This document shows, piece after piece, positions 51,148 through 59,941 of a DNA stretch of 64,000 nt. The notes beneath the pieces were generated by a model. The model did not search any database. It was given only the letters and a program-made list of their open reading frames with translations, and was not told the DNA's origin. Every line of letters starts with the position of its first letter. Position 1 is the first letter of the stretch. The stretch comes from Guyparkeria sp016278265 (GTDB lineage: Bacteria; Pseudomonadota; Gammaproteobacteria; Halothiobacillales; Halothiobacillaceae). Both the position numbers and the translations under genes were made by a program. The stretch is from the NCBI RefSeq assembly GCF_044582145.1, contig NZ_JBDODO010000002.1; one strand, 5' to 3'.

Positions 51148-51774
51148 TCAGTCCGCCAGTTCGGGCGGTACGCCGCCGAGGCCTTCGCGCTGGACCTCGA
51201 AATCGTCGCCGGTCAGGTCGAGCACCGTGCCCGGGATCTGCTCGAGAAAGCCCGCGCCGGCGATCAGGTCGACCTGGTTGGTGACCGCGGTCGGGAACAG
51301 CTCCGGATCGTCCAGCGGTTCGTCCAGGTCCGGGATCACCAGGGAGGCACTCAGGATCGGGGCGTCCAGCGCCTCGAGAATGGCGCGCAAGACCACCTGG
51401 GAGGGCACCCGCAGGCCGATCGAGCGCTTCTTCTCGTGCTGCAACCGTCTGGGAACCTCGCGCGTCGCCGGCAGGATGAAGGTGTAGGGGCCGGGAATGT
51501 GGGTCTTGAGAAAACGAAACTGGACATTATCCACCTTGGCATAGACGCCCAGCTCGGATAGATCGCGCACCGACAGGGTCATATGGTGGATGCCATCGTC
51601 ACGACGGATCTGCCCGATGCGCTCGATCGCGTTCTTGTCCTCGAGGCGGCAGGCAAGCGCGTAGCCCGAGTCGGTCGGTACGACCACGATCTTCCCGCGG
51701 GCAATCGCGTCGGCGGCCTGCTTGACGAGGCGTGGCTGGGGGGTCTCGGGATGGATGTCGAGCATTCTGGTCAT
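51148..51774 (-). CDS. yciO: YciO-type Sua5/YrdC-fold protein
   Basis: A paralogue of the threonylcarbamoyl-AMP synthase TsaC. The 208-residue sequence follows E. coli YciO closely: IHPETPQPRLVKQAADAIARGKIVVVPTDSGYALACRLEDKNAIERI, LSVRDLSELGVYAKVDNVQFRFLK and the PGPYTFILPATREVPRRLQHEKKRSIGLRVP. YciO proteins bind tRNA and nucleotides; their activity in tRNA modification is uncertain and much weaker than TsaC. It heads the yciO-M50-scpA-scpB operon. Confidence 0.93.
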   Translation of the reverse strand: MTRMLDIHPETPQPRLVKQAADAIARGKIVVVPTDSGYALACRLEDKNAIERIGQIRRDDGIHHMTLSVRDLSELGVYAKVDNVQFRFLKTHIPGPYTFILPATREVPRRLQHEKKRSIGLRVPSQVVLRAILEALDAPILSASLVIPDLDEPLDDPELFPTAVTNQVDLIAGAGFLEQIPGTVLDLTGDDFEVQREGLGGVPPELAD

Positions 51775-51828
51775 GCATGACCCTCGTGGCGTCGGATGGC
51801 TGTGATGGCGGGCCCCGGTTAACGGGGT

Positions 51829-51859
51829 GGGGAGCGGACGGCCAAACGGCTCGCTCCCC
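51829..51859. other. Stem-loop in the yciO/yciB intergenic region
   Basis: GGGGAGCG at 51829-51836 pairs with CGCTCCCC at 51852-51859 around 15 bases. No T run. It lies in the divergent 178-bp gap with no other clear signal. Confidence 0.35.
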
Positions 51860-51952
51860 GCGCCCTCAGGCCCATGTTAGTGTACTGCAAGCGGCAGCGG
51901 GCACGTCCTGCCAGCCTCGGTCCCAGGTTCCTTAACCATTACGCGAGACACG

Positions 51953-52531
51953 ATGAAATTCCTGTTCGACTTCTTCCCCATTCTGCTGTTCTTCGCTGCC
52001 TATCACCTGGAGGGCATCTATGTCGCCACCGCGGTGGCCATGGTGGCCTCGGTGGCGCAGATCGCCGCCGGCTGGCTGATGTGGCGCAAGGTCGAGCGGA
52101 TGCACTGGGTGTCGGCCGGACTGATCATCCTGTTCGGCGGCATGACGCTGATACTGCACAACCCGCTGTTCATCATGTGGAAGCCCACCATCCTCAACTG
52201 GCTGTTCGCGCTGGTGTTCCTCGGCAGCGCATTCATCGGCAAGAAGCCGCTGGTCCAGCGAATGATGGAGCACATCATCCAGGTCCCCAAGGCCGTCTGG
52301 CACCGCGTCAACTGGGCCTGGGTTGCCTTTTTCCTGATTTCGGGCGTGGCCAACATCCTGGTCGCCTACCAGTTTTCCGAGGCATTCTGGGTCAACTTCA
52401 AGCTGTTCGGCTTGATGGGCATGACCTTCGTGTTCATGATCCTACAGGGGCTCTATCTTGGCCTGTACGCCGAACGGCCGGCCGAGGTCGAGGCGGAGAC
52501 CGGCCCGGAGGATGGCGACGAACGCCCCTGA
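51953..52531 (+). CDS. yciB: Inner-membrane septation/intracellular spread protein YciB
   Basis: YciB (IspA/septation protein A) is a membrane protein linked to envelope integrity and cell division in E. coli. The sequence follows the family from MKFLFDFFPILLFFAAYHLEGIYVATAVAM to a TM-rich centre with WMRKVERMHW-like and GGMTLILHNPLFIMWKPTILNWLFALVFLGS segments, then QVPKAVWHRVNWAWVAFFLISGVANILVAYQFSEAFWVNFKLFG. 192 residues, five spans. It precedes yciI by 34 bp, as in E. coli and relatives. Confidence 0.95.
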   Translation: MKFLFDFFPILLFFAAYHLEGIYVATAVAMVASVAQIAAGWLMWRKVERMHWVSAGLIILFGGMTLILHNPLFIMWKPTILNWLFALVFLGSAFIGKKPLVQRMMEHIIQVPKAVWHRVNWAWVAFFLISGVANILVAYQFSEAFWVNFKLFGLMGMTFVFMILQGLYLGLYAERPAEVEAETGPEDGDERP

Positions 52532-52565
52532 TCGCCCCCTGATAGCGACGGAGGACGCACCGCCA

Positions 52566-52871
52566 ATGCAATGGTTTATGATCATGGCCAAAGACGTGGC
52601 CGACAGCGCCCCGCTGCGGGCCGAGCACCGCGACGCCCACCGCGCGCGCATCGAGCGGATGACCGACGAGGGCCGGATCCTCACTGCTGGCCCCCTGCCG
52701 ATCGACCCGGCAGACCCGGACCGGGGACTGTCCGGCAGCCTGATTGTCGCGGCCTTCGAGAGCCTGGATGCGGCCCGCGCCTGGGCCGAGGCCGACCCGT
52801 TTCAGGCCGGCGGCGTATACGCCTCGGTCGACGTGCGCCCCTACAAGCCCATTTTCGGTGCCACCGGTTAA
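52566..52871 (+). CDS. yciI: YciI-like protein
   Basis: A small ferredoxin-like-fold protein. The start at MQWFMIMAKDVADSAPLRAEHRDAHRARIERMTDEGRILTAGPLP is the family start; upstream codons in the frame overlap yciB. The His/Asp pair typical of the YciI active-site-like pocket lies in RDAHRARIERM. GSLIVAAFESLDAARAWAEADPFQAGGVYASVDVRPYKPIF completes the match. 101 residues. Activity unknown. Confidence 0.92.
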   Translation: MQWFMIMAKDVADSAPLRAEHRDAHRARIERMTDEGRILTAGPLPIDPADPDRGLSGSLIVAAFESLDAARAWAEADPFQAGGVYASVDVRPYKPIFGATG

Positions 52872-52935
52872 TACCCGACGGCGCCTCCCCATCAGAACGA
52901 AAAACGAACCACACCAAAAATCAAAGGACTCATAC

Positions 52936-53988
52936 ATGGATAGCAAACTGACCTCCAACCGATTCCCCCCCCGTCGCCATCGGCTGGCGATCGCGCTGAG
53001 CGCGGGCCTGCTCATCAGCGCCGGCGCAATGACCGGTTGCAGCGACGACCGCCCGCAGTCTGCCGAGAAGACCCCGCTGGGCCAGCAGAGCGCTCCGTCG
53101 GGCTCGTTCGCCACCATTGAAGGCGGTGAAGTGATCGCGCGCATCAATGGCTCCCCGCTCTACCGCGAGAACCTCGAGGTAGTGAAGGAAAACCTGGGCG
53201 CCGAGGTGCCCGAGGAACGCCTGGTCAGCCGCATGGTCGAATTGCGATTGCTGGCCAACCGCGCCCGTGAACAGGGTCTGGACAGCGACCCGCGCACCCA
53301 GGCGCGTGTGCAGAACGCGATCGACAACCAGCTCGCCAATGCCTATCTCATGAACTTCATGACCGAGATGGAAGTGAGCGAGGCAGATGTCGATGCCGCC
53401 TATGAGCGCGAAATGGAGGCCCTGGGCGAAGAGACCCAGTACCGCGCCATGCACATCCTGGTCGAGGACGAGGAGACCGCCCGCGAGCTGATCGCGGAAC
53501 TCGACGAGGGCGCGGACTTCGGTGAACTTGCCCAAGAACACTCCAAAGACACCGGTTCGGGTAAAGCTGGGGGCGATCTGGGCTGGTTCTCCCTCGACCA
53601 GATGGTTGAACCCTTCGCCGACGCCGTCGGCGCCCTGGAGCCGGGTCAGCGGGCAGAGAATCCGGTCGAGACGCGGTTCGGCTGGCACATCGTGCAGCTC
53701 GAGGAAACCCGCCCGATGCCCAAGCCGACGCTCGAGCAGATGCGCCCGGAGCTGGAAGATCAGGTCCGGCGCGATGCCATCAACGACATGATTGCCGAGC
53801 TGCGTGAATCGGCCAATGTCGAGATTCTCACCAGCGACGTCCGGTCGATGGTCGAGCGCGATGACAATCAGACCCAAGCGGATGATGAGACCGACGCGGG
53901 CGAAGAGGACGCAGACGGCGCCGGGAATGCCGAGGATGACGCCGACATGGGCAATCTCCCGGCCGAGCCGCTCAAGGCCATGCCCTAA
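52936..53988 (+). CDS. Parvulin-type peptidyl-prolyl isomerase lipoprotein
   Basis: A periplasmic foldase, probably lipid-anchored. The ATG at 52936 gives a basic leader, hydrophobic core and lipobox AMTGC. An N-terminal SurA-like chaperone segment (about 60-150) is followed by the parvulin domain: QYRAMHILVEDEETARELIAELDEGADFGELAQEHSKDTGSGKAGGDLGWFSLDQMVEPFADAVGAL and TRFGWHIVQLEET. The C-terminus is a Glu/Asp-rich tail. 350 residues. It follows yciI across 64 bp. Closest in layout to PpiC/PrsA-type proteins rather than SurA, which has two parvulin domains. Confidence 0.88.
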   Translation: MDSKLTSNRFPPRRHRLAIALSAGLLISAGAMTGCSDDRPQSAEKTPLGQQSAPSGSFATIEGGEVIARINGSPLYRENLEVVKENLGAEVPEERLVSRMVELRLLANRAREQGLDSDPRTQARVQNAIDNQLANAYLMNFMTEMEVSEADVDAAYEREMEALGEETQYRAMHILVEDEETARELIAELDEGADFGELAQEHSKDTGSGKAGGDLGWFSLDQMVEPFADAVGALEPGQRAENPVETRFGWHIVQLEETRPMPKPTLEQMRPELEDQVRRDAINDMIAELRESANVEILTSDVRSMVERDDNQTQADDETDAGEEDADGAGNAEDDADMGNLPAEPLKAMP

Positions 53989-54029
53989 ACCCGGCTACGC
54001 CCATCCGTCAAACGGCAACAGGAAAGACC

Positions 54030-54518
54030 ATGACGAAACAAGTCGTAAACGGCGAGGAGCTCAAGCAAACTGCGCTGGGCCAGGAACTCAACGACGATCA
54101 ATGCCGCCTGCTCGCCAACGTGTGCACGCGGCGCGCGATAAAAAACGGCGAGATCCTGTTCGAGGAAGGCCATAGCAGCGACACGCTATTCGTCGTCGTC
54201 CAGGGGCGGTTCGCGGTCAGCCGCGACACCGGCCGCGGATTCTCCGACACGCTGCACCTGCTCGAGACCGGGCAACTGGCCGGCGAGTCGGGCTTTCTCG
54301 ACGGCACGCCGCACAGCGCAACCCTGCGCGCCGTCGGCGACGCGCACGTGGTGATGCTCGACCGGGCCCATCTCGAGTCGTTGCTGGTCGACCACCCGAT
54401 CCTCGTCTACAAGGTGATGCGCGCCATCGTGCACAGCGTGCGCGAGATCATTCGGCGCATGAACCGTCAGCACAGCGAGCTGTTGAGCTACATCAACCCG
54501 AGCATCGGCCGGTTTTGA
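54030..54518 (+). CDS. Cyclic-nucleotide-binding-domain protein (no DNA-binding domain)
   Basis: A 162-residue stand-alone cNMP-binding fold: NVCTRRAIKNGEILFEEGHSSDTLFVVVQGRFAVSRDTG, then LHLLETGQLAGESGFLDGTPHSATLRAVGDAHVVMLDRAHLESLLVDHPILVYKVMRAIVHSVREIIRRMNRQ. The GE-SFLDG region matches the phosphate-binding cassette, although the Arg-Ser-Ala order typical for cAMP binding is not clear. It ends after the C-helix and lacks the Crp helix-turn-helix. So it is a sensor or scaffold rather than a classical regulator. Terminator follows. Confidence 0.85.
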   Translation: MTKQVVNGEELKQTALGQELNDDQCRLLANVCTRRAIKNGEILFEEGHSSDTLFVVVQGRFAVSRDTGRGFSDTLHLLETGQLAGESGFLDGTPHSATLRAVGDAHVVMLDRAHLESLLVDHPILVYKVMRAIVHSVREIIRRMNRQHSELLSYINPSIGRF

Positions 54519-54553
54519 GACGGCCTCGACACCAGCCGACCTCCGATACAAAG

Positions 54554-54583
54554 AAGGGCCGTGATCATCGATCACGGCCCTTT
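54554..54583. terminator. Bidirectional terminator
   Basis: AAGGGCCGTGATC (54554-54566) pairs perfectly with GATCACGGCCCTT (54570-54582) around ATC, between two convergent genes. Confidence 0.88.
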
Positions 54584-54620
54584 CACTTTCCAGAGGGAGA
54601 AGCGCGGCTGGGCGTCAGCG

Positions 54621-55892
54621 TCAGGGACCGCCCAACGACTCCCTCAACGCCTCATCCCAACGCACGGCATCGAGATAGCAATTCGGTGCCACCTCGTTGA
54701 GCGACGAGACCGCGGTCTCGCCGTCGGCCTCGAGCCACTGGCCCTTTTCATAGAAGCGAACGTACTCAAGCAGCTCCCCGAGACTGCCCTGCCCTTCCAA
54801 CAGCGCACTGGCAATATCGTCGGTCAGCGGCAACTCATCGATCAACTGGGCGAGCGGCTGGTTGTAAAAGGCATCAAGATTGGAGAACAGCCCGACCAAA
54901 AAGGCAGTCGGCGGGTTGGCCATGCGACTCTGCGCCGCCAGCAATTCGGCAAACCGCGCCCGGATCATGGTGTTGTGGATCAGGGCCGGCGGCTTGCCGT
55001 CCACACCCGTCAGCGCGGACAGGTAGACCAGGCTCCGAACGGCATTGAGCCCCAACAAGCGCACCGCCTCCTCGACCGAGTCGACCTCGCGACGCAGGCC
55101 GATGGCGGCCGAGTTGACCAGCCGCAACAAGCGATAACTCAAGGCAAGATCGGTGTTGATGCGCTCGACGATCTCTCCCAACGAGGCGTCGTCATCCTGC
55201 AACAGGATCAAGAGCCCCATCAGGTTCGCCTTGGAAGCGCGCACGGTCGGGCGCACCACCATCTCTGGACGGGAGACGAAATGCCCCTGGAAGTAATCCA
55301 CCCCGGCATCGCGCAGACGATCGTAGACGTCCCACTCCTCAACCTTCTCGGCGATGACCTTGAGACCCGCCTTGCGTGCGGCAGGCAGCGCCGCGATGAT
55401 TCGATCCAGCCCTACCTCCAGCACGTCGAACTTGACGTAATGGCACTCGGCGGCGCAGGGCTTGTCGATCGACTCGGGCGGGAAGTCATCCAGCGCGACG
55501 CGGTAACCGGCCTTCTTCAGGCGCTTGATGGCCTCGGCGGTCCGTTCATCACATTCGACCGTCTCGAGTATTTCCAGGACCACCGACGGGGCCACGATGC
55601 CCTCCAGCACGTCACTGAAGAGCATCTTCCCCGGCACGTTGATGAACGCCTGCTTGCCCCCGACCAGGCTATCGAGACCGATCTCGCTCAGGGCGTTGAG
55701 CACGGTCGATGCCGTCGCCTGATTGGAATTGCCGATTCGAGCCACCTGGTCGGCATCCGCCGCCCGATAGAGCAGCTCGTAACCAATGGTGTTGAGATCG
55801 GCGTCGACGATCGGCTGGCGCGCGAGGCGCACCGACTGGACGATCCGCTGGGCCGCCTCGTCATTGGGTGGGTAATGTTCGGCCTTTGTCAT
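54621..55892 (-). CDS. EAL-HDOD domain protein (YuxH type)
   Basis: A soluble 423-residue protein fusing an EAL-like domain (about 18-210) to an HDOD domain (about 225-400), a layout used in c-di-GMP-linked signalling. The EAL half keeps several ligand positions: GYELLYR in place of EAL, FINVPGKML, ALDDFPPE, VKFDVL, AEKVEE and YFQGHF. Others are altered, so hydrolytic activity is doubtful. The HDOD half has INTDLALSYRLLRLVNSA and VEEAVRLLGLNAVRSLVYLSAL. It is 78 bp from pnp on the same strand. Confidence 0.9.
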   Translation of the reverse strand: MTKAEHYPPNDEAAQRIVQSVRLARQPIVDADLNTIGYELLYRAADADQVARIGNSNQATASTVLNALSEIGLDSLVGGKQAFINVPGKMLFSDVLEGIVAPSVVLEILETVECDERTAEAIKRLKKAGYRVALDDFPPESIDKPCAAECHYVKFDVLEVGLDRIIAALPAARKAGLKVIAEKVEEWDVYDRLRDAGVDYFQGHFVSRPEMVVRPTVRASKANLMGLLILLQDDDASLGEIVERINTDLALSYRLLRLVNSAAIGLRREVDSVEEAVRLLGLNAVRSLVYLSALTGVDGKPPALIHNTMIRARFAELLAAQSRMANPPTAFLVGLFSNLDAFYNQPLAQLIDELPLTDDIASALLEGQGSLGELLEYVRFYEKGQWLEADGETAVSSLNEVAPNCYLDAVRWDEALRESLGGP

Positions 55893-55932
55893 GGCTTGTA
55901 GTAGCTCACTGGATGATCATCCGACGCATTAG

Positions 55933-55953
55933 GGGTCGGGTAGTGACCGACCC
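55933..55953 (-). terminator. Weak terminator-like hairpin after pnp
   Basis: GGGTCGG at 55933-55939 pairs with CCGACCC at 55947-55953 around seven bases, in the gap between pnp and the EAL-HDOD gene. There is no U-rich tail, so some read-through is expected. Confidence 0.4.
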
Positions 55954-55970
55954 AGCAAACCGCCTTCGTT

Positions 55971-58055
55971 CTATCGGGGGAATCGCATGGACAGGCGCAG
56001 GCGCCCCTGCCGATCGACCTCGAGCAGCTTGACGTCAACTTCGTCACCCTCGTTGACCACGTCGGTGACCTTCTCGACCCGGGCATCCGCCATCTCCGAG
56101 ATGTGCAGCAGTCCATCCTTGCCAGGGGCAATGTTGACGAAGGCGCCAAAATCCTTAATGCCGACGACCTTGCCGTGGTAGACCTTGCCCACCTCAAGCT
56201 CCGCGGTCAGCTCCTCGACGCGACGACGGGCCTCCTCGGCGGCCTCGCCATTGGGCGCGGCAATGGTGACCAGCCCGTCCTCGCTGATGTCGATCTGGGT
56301 TTCGGTCTCCTTCGTCAGCGCCTGGATGGTCGAGCCGCCCTTGCCGATCAGATCGCCCTTGCGTTCGGGGTTGATGCGCACGGTGATGAAGCGGGGCGCG
56401 TGCGAGGACAGATCCGTGCGGGCCTCGGCCAGCGCCTCGTTCATGCAGCCGAGGATATGGCTGCGCCCGGCGCGTGCCTCACGCAGCGCCTCTTCCATGA
56501 TCTCGCGGTTGATGCCCTCGATCTTGATGTCCATCTGCAGGGCATTCACGCCCTCGGCCGTGCCCGCGACCTTGAAGTCCATGTCGCCGAGGTGATCCTC
56601 GTCACCGAGGATGTCGGTGAGCACGACGAATCGCTCGCCTTCCTTGATCAAGCCCATGGCAATCCCGGCCACCGGCGCCTTCATCGGCACGCCGGCATCC
56701 ATCATGGCAAGCGAGGCACCGCAGACGGAGGCCATCGAGGACGACCCGTTGGACTCGGTGATCTCGGAGACGACCCGGATGGTGTACGGGAACTCCTCGG
56801 CCGGCGGTAGGGCAGCCATCACGCCACGACGCGCGAGGTTGCCGTGACCGATTTCGCGACGCTTGGGCATGCCGAAACGGCCGGTCTCCCCCACGCAGAA
56901 CGGCGGGAAGTTGTAATGGAACAGGAACGGTTCCTTGCGCTCGCCACCCACGGCATCAATCATCTGCGCGTCGCGGGCGGTACCTAGGGTGGTCACCACC
57001 ATCGCCTGGGTCTCGCCGCGGGTGAACAGTGCCGAGCCGTGGGCACGCGGCAGAAAGCCGGTGCGAATGCTGATCGGACGGACGGTGCGCGTATCACGCC
57101 CGTCGATGCGCGGCTTGCCGGCGAGGATATCGCCTCGGACCACGTCGGACTCGATGCCCTTGACCAGGCCATCGACCGTCTTCTCGCTGACCGGCGGCTC
57201 GGCCGACTCGTCGACGAAGCGGTCTCGGATCTGACCGCGCAACTGCCCCAGACGCCCACCGCGCTCGGCCTTGTCGGCGATCTGGTAGGCAGCTTCGATC
57301 TCCGCGCGGAAGGCCGATTCGATCTCGGTGGCCAGCGCCGAGTTGTCGGCCGGCGGGGTCCATTCCATTGTCGGCCGACCGGCTTCGGCGGCCAGGGCCT
57401 CGATCGCCTTGATGGCCGCGTGCATCTGCTCGTGGCCGAACATGACCGCATCGAGCATGACGTCTTCAGGCAGCTGGTCGGCCTCGGACTCGACCATCAG
57501 TACGGCCTTGTCCGTGCCGGCCACCACCAGGTCCAAGCGTGATTCGGTCAGTTGCGCCGGACTCGGGTTGAGCACGAACTCGCCACCGATATGCCCGACT
57601 CGCGCGGCACCGATCGGACCGGCAAACGGCGCGCCCGAGAGCGACAGCGCGGCCGAGGCGCCGATCAGTGCCGGGATCTCGGAGTCGACCTCGGGATCGA
57701 GCGAGAGCACCTGGGCGATGACCTGTGTCTCATGGGTAAAGCCCTTGGCAAACAGCGGGCGCACCGGCCGATCGATCAGGCGCGCGACCAGTGTCTCCCC
57801 CTCGGTCGAGCGTCCCTCGCGACGGAAGAAGCTGCCCGGCACCCGCCCGGCGGCGTAGAACTTTTCCTGGTACTCGATCGTCAGGGGCAGGAAATCCTTG
57901 GACGGATCCGCGGTCGGCGCGACCACGGCGGTGACCAGCACCACCGTCTCGCCCATGGTGACCATGACCGCCCCGCTGGCCTGCCGAGCGATTTCGCCGG
58001 TCTCCAGGGTGACGGTGTGTTGACCGTACTCGAAGGATTGCTTGCTCACTGCCAC
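55971..58055 (-). CDS. pnp: Polyribonucleotide nucleotidyltransferase (PNPase)
   Basis: PNPase degrades mRNA 3' to 5' with phosphate and is part of the RNA degradosome. A GTG start preceded by AGGAGCC gives VAVSKQSFEYGQHTVTLETGEIARQASGAVMV. The 694-residue protein has two RNase PH domains separated by a helical linker. The second one carries the active-site region (AGVPMKAPVAGIAMGLIKEG; LGDEDHLGDMDFKVAGT with the metal Asp). KH (RKGDLIGKGGSTIQAL) and S1 (GKVVGIKDFGAFVNIAPGKDGLLHISEM) domains follow. Downstream of rpsO, the conserved order. Confidence 0.97.
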   Translation of the reverse strand: MAVSKQSFEYGQHTVTLETGEIARQASGAVMVTMGETVVLVTAVVAPTADPSKDFLPLTIEYQEKFYAAGRVPGSFFRREGRSTEGETLVARLIDRPVRPLFAKGFTHETQVIAQVLSLDPEVDSEIPALIGASAALSLSGAPFAGPIGAARVGHIGGEFVLNPSPAQLTESRLDLVVAGTDKAVLMVESEADQLPEDVMLDAVMFGHEQMHAAIKAIEALAAEAGRPTMEWTPPADNSALATEIESAFRAEIEAAYQIADKAERGGRLGQLRGQIRDRFVDESAEPPVSEKTVDGLVKGIESDVVRGDILAGKPRIDGRDTRTVRPISIRTGFLPRAHGSALFTRGETQAMVVTTLGTARDAQMIDAVGGERKEPFLFHYNFPPFCVGETGRFGMPKRREIGHGNLARRGVMAALPPAEEFPYTIRVVSEITESNGSSSMASVCGASLAMMDAGVPMKAPVAGIAMGLIKEGERFVVLTDILGDEDHLGDMDFKVAGTAEGVNALQMDIKIEGINREIMEEALREARAGRSHILGCMNEALAEARTDLSSHAPRFITVRINPERKGDLIGKGGSTIQALTKETETQIDISEDGLVTIAAPNGEAAEEARRRVEELTAELEVGKVYHGKVVGIKDFGAFVNIAPGKDGLLHISEMADARVEKVTDVVNEGDEVDVKLLEVDRQGRLRLSMRFPR

Positions 58056-58125
58056 GCTTGGCTCCTGACGTATCAAATGTGTTCGATGGGCGGCGAGACG
58101 ATCGACTGACCACCTCGCAAACAAA

Positions 58126-58152
58126 AAACCCGCCGCAATGCGACGGGTTTCA
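58126..58152 (-). terminator. Terminator/attenuator between rpsO and pnp
   Basis: AACCCG and CGGGTT with CGC/GCG inside form an imperfect hairpin (AACCCGCCGC / GCGACGGGTT) flanked by an A-rich and a T-rich run. This is the same position as the partly effective rpsO terminator of E. coli. Confidence 0.65.
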
Positions 58153-58170
58153 AGTGTAACCGGGATGCGC

Positions 58171-58440
58171 TTACTTGCGCAGGCCCAGCTTCTTGATCAA
58201 GTCCTGGTAGCGGGTGAGGCTCTTGGACTTGAGGTAGTCGAGCATCTTGCGACGCTGGTTGACCAGCTTGAGCAGGCCACGGCGGGAATGGTGATCCTGC
58301 TTGTGGGTCGCGAAGTGCTCGGTCAGGTGCGTGATCCGCTGGGTCAGCAGCGCGACCTGGACTTCCGGGGAACCGGTGTCATTCGCGTCTTTGCCGAACT
58401 CGGCAACGACATCGGCGGTAGTCTTTTCGTTCAGGGACAT
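58171..58440 (-). CDS. rpsO: 30S ribosomal protein S15
   Basis: S15 binds the 16S rRNA central domain early in 30S assembly and often represses its own translation. The 89-residue product has the family's typical length and core: EVQVALLTQRITHLTEHFATHKQDHHSRRGLLKLVNQRRKMLDYLKSKSLTRYQDLIKKLGLRK. It lies between truB and pnp, the conserved order. AGGAGAG precedes the start. Confidence 0.98.
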   Translation of the reverse strand: MSLNEKTTADVVAEFGKDANDTGSPEVQVALLTQRITHLTEHFATHKQDHHSRRGLLKLVNQRRKMLDYLKSKSLTRYQDLIKKLGLRK

Positions 58441-58554
58441 GGGAACTCTCCTATCTGCCTGGGTGAATCTTTAAAAGTCCATCGTGGGTCAGTCGTTCAG
58501 GCTTGCCGCCTGAATGCCACCGTCCCGCAATGCATTTGGGCGCTTTTGCGCCCC

Positions 58555-59478
58555 TTACAACGCCGCGAACAATCGTCGCGGCGCGGTTCGCCCGTCATCC
58601 AGCACTTCCCCCATACCCAGGAAGAGGTCGTCAGGTGCGTAGAGTCGAAACCACCCGGTTTGTGGCGCATTGGGCACAAACACCGGATGACCATGGCGAA
58701 TTGGGTCGACGCTCGAGGCGTCCAGCACGACGGCCGGATAGGCACCGAGCGCCGAATCGATCGGGAGGATAACATGATCGAGGGACTCGATCCCGCCCTC
58801 GGCTGCGATCGCCTCGAGGTCCTCTAGACGGTAGGTCGGCTGCTCGTCCATCGACCACGGACCGAGGCCGATACGGCGCAGTTCGATCACCACCGCGCCG
58901 CAGCCGATCGCCTCGCCGATATCCTCGATCAGGGTGCGGATATAGGCACCCTTGCTCGAATGCACCCGCAGCGTGAATTCGGTGGCAGACAGGGCTTCCA
59001 ACGTGATCTCGTGAAAGTCGATCGGGCGCGCCTTGCGCTCGACCGTCTTGCCCTCGCGCGCCAGTTCGTACAGCCGCCGGCCCTCGTGCTTGAGCGCCGA
59101 GTGCATCGGCGGCACCTGCTCGACCCGGCCACGAAAGCGCGCCAGTACCGCCTCCATCGCGTCAGTGTCGATGGGCGGCACCTCGCGGGTTTCGATGACT
59201 TCGCCCTCGAGATCGCCACTGTCCGTCCGCGTGCCCAACCGACCAGTCACCCGATAGGTCTTGTCGGCATCGAGCAGCAATCCGGAGATGCGCGTCGCCT
59301 GGCCGAAGCAGACCGGCAGAAGGCCGGAGGCCGCCGGGTCGAGACTGCCGGTGTGACCGGCCTTGGCGGCATCGAACAGCCGCCGGACGCGTTGCAGCGC
59401 CTGGTTCGAGCTCAAGCCCAGGGGCTTGTCGAACAGGACTATGCCATTGATCTCGCGACCGCGACGTTTGCGTGCCAT
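58555..59478 (-). CDS. truB: tRNA pseudouridine(55) synthase TruB
   Basis: Makes the nearly universal pseudouridine 55 in the T-loop of tRNAs. The 307-residue protein begins with GIVLFDKPLGLSSNQALQRVRRLF and has the catalytic Asp in AGHTGSLDPAASGLLPVCFGQATRIS. YRVTGRLGTRTDSGDLEGE, VPPMHSALKHEGRRLYELAREG and the C-terminal PUA domain (about 240-305) follow. It lies between rbfA and rpsO; 18 bp separate it from rbfA. Confidence 0.97.
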   Translation of the reverse strand: MARKRRGREINGIVLFDKPLGLSSNQALQRVRRLFDAAKAGHTGSLDPAASGLLPVCFGQATRISGLLLDADKTYRVTGRLGTRTDSGDLEGEVIETREVPPIDTDAMEAVLARFRGRVEQVPPMHSALKHEGRRLYELAREGKTVERKARPIDFHEITLEALSATEFTLRVHSSKGAYIRTLIEDIGEAIGCGAVVIELRRIGLGPWSMDEQPTYRLEDLEAIAAEGGIESLDHVILPIDSALGAYPAVVLDASSVDPIRHGHPVFVPNAPQTGWFRLYAPDDLFLGMGEVLDDGRTAPRRLFAAL

Positions 59479-59496
59479 ACGACGGACGATACCGGC

Positions 59497-59931
59497 TTAG
59501 CGCCGGCCGTCTTCCTCGGAGTCGTCCCGGTCGGCGCCATGCTCGTCGGTGCCATCGTCCTCGGCGTCGCCATCCTTGTCACGCACGGCTCGAATCAGGG
59601 CATCCATCTGCATGCCCTGCTCGATCGAGTTGTCGAAGATAAAGGTCAGCTGCGGGACGATGCGCAAGCGCATCCGATGACCCAGTTCGCCACGCAGGAA
59701 CCCGGACGCCTCGTTGAGCCATTGCTCGGCGATCGGCTGCTCATCGGCATTGAGCACGCTGTAGAAGATGCGTGCATGGGCGAGATCCCTTGAGACCTCG
59801 CAGTCCGTGACCGTCAGCATGGTCAACGGCGCGTTCGCCCCGCCGTCCACGCCGGAATCACGGATCAGCTCGGCGATCTCGCGCTTGATCTGGCCGGCCA
59901 CTCGCTTGTGGCGCTGAAAACCCTGTGCCAT
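59497..59931 (-). CDS. rbfA: Ribosome-binding factor A
   Basis: RbfA helps mature the 5' end of 16S rRNA and supports growth in the cold. The KH-type core reads FQRHKRVAGQIKREIAELIRD, LTMLTVTDCEVSRDLAHARIFYSVLNAD and RMRLRIVPQLTFIFDNSIEQGMQMDALI. The protein carries an acidic tail of about 25 residues (EDDGTDEHGADRDDSEED), longer than usual. 144 residues. It starts 10 bp after infB in the same operon. Confidence 0.96.
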   Translation of the reverse strand: MAQGFQRHKRVAGQIKREIAELIRDSGVDGGANAPLTMLTVTDCEVSRDLAHARIFYSVLNADEQPIAEQWLNEASGFLRGELGHRMRLRIVPQLTFIFDNSIEQGMQMDALIRAVRDKDGDAEDDGTDEHGADRDDSEEDGRR

Positions 59932-59941
59932 AACGTTCGCC

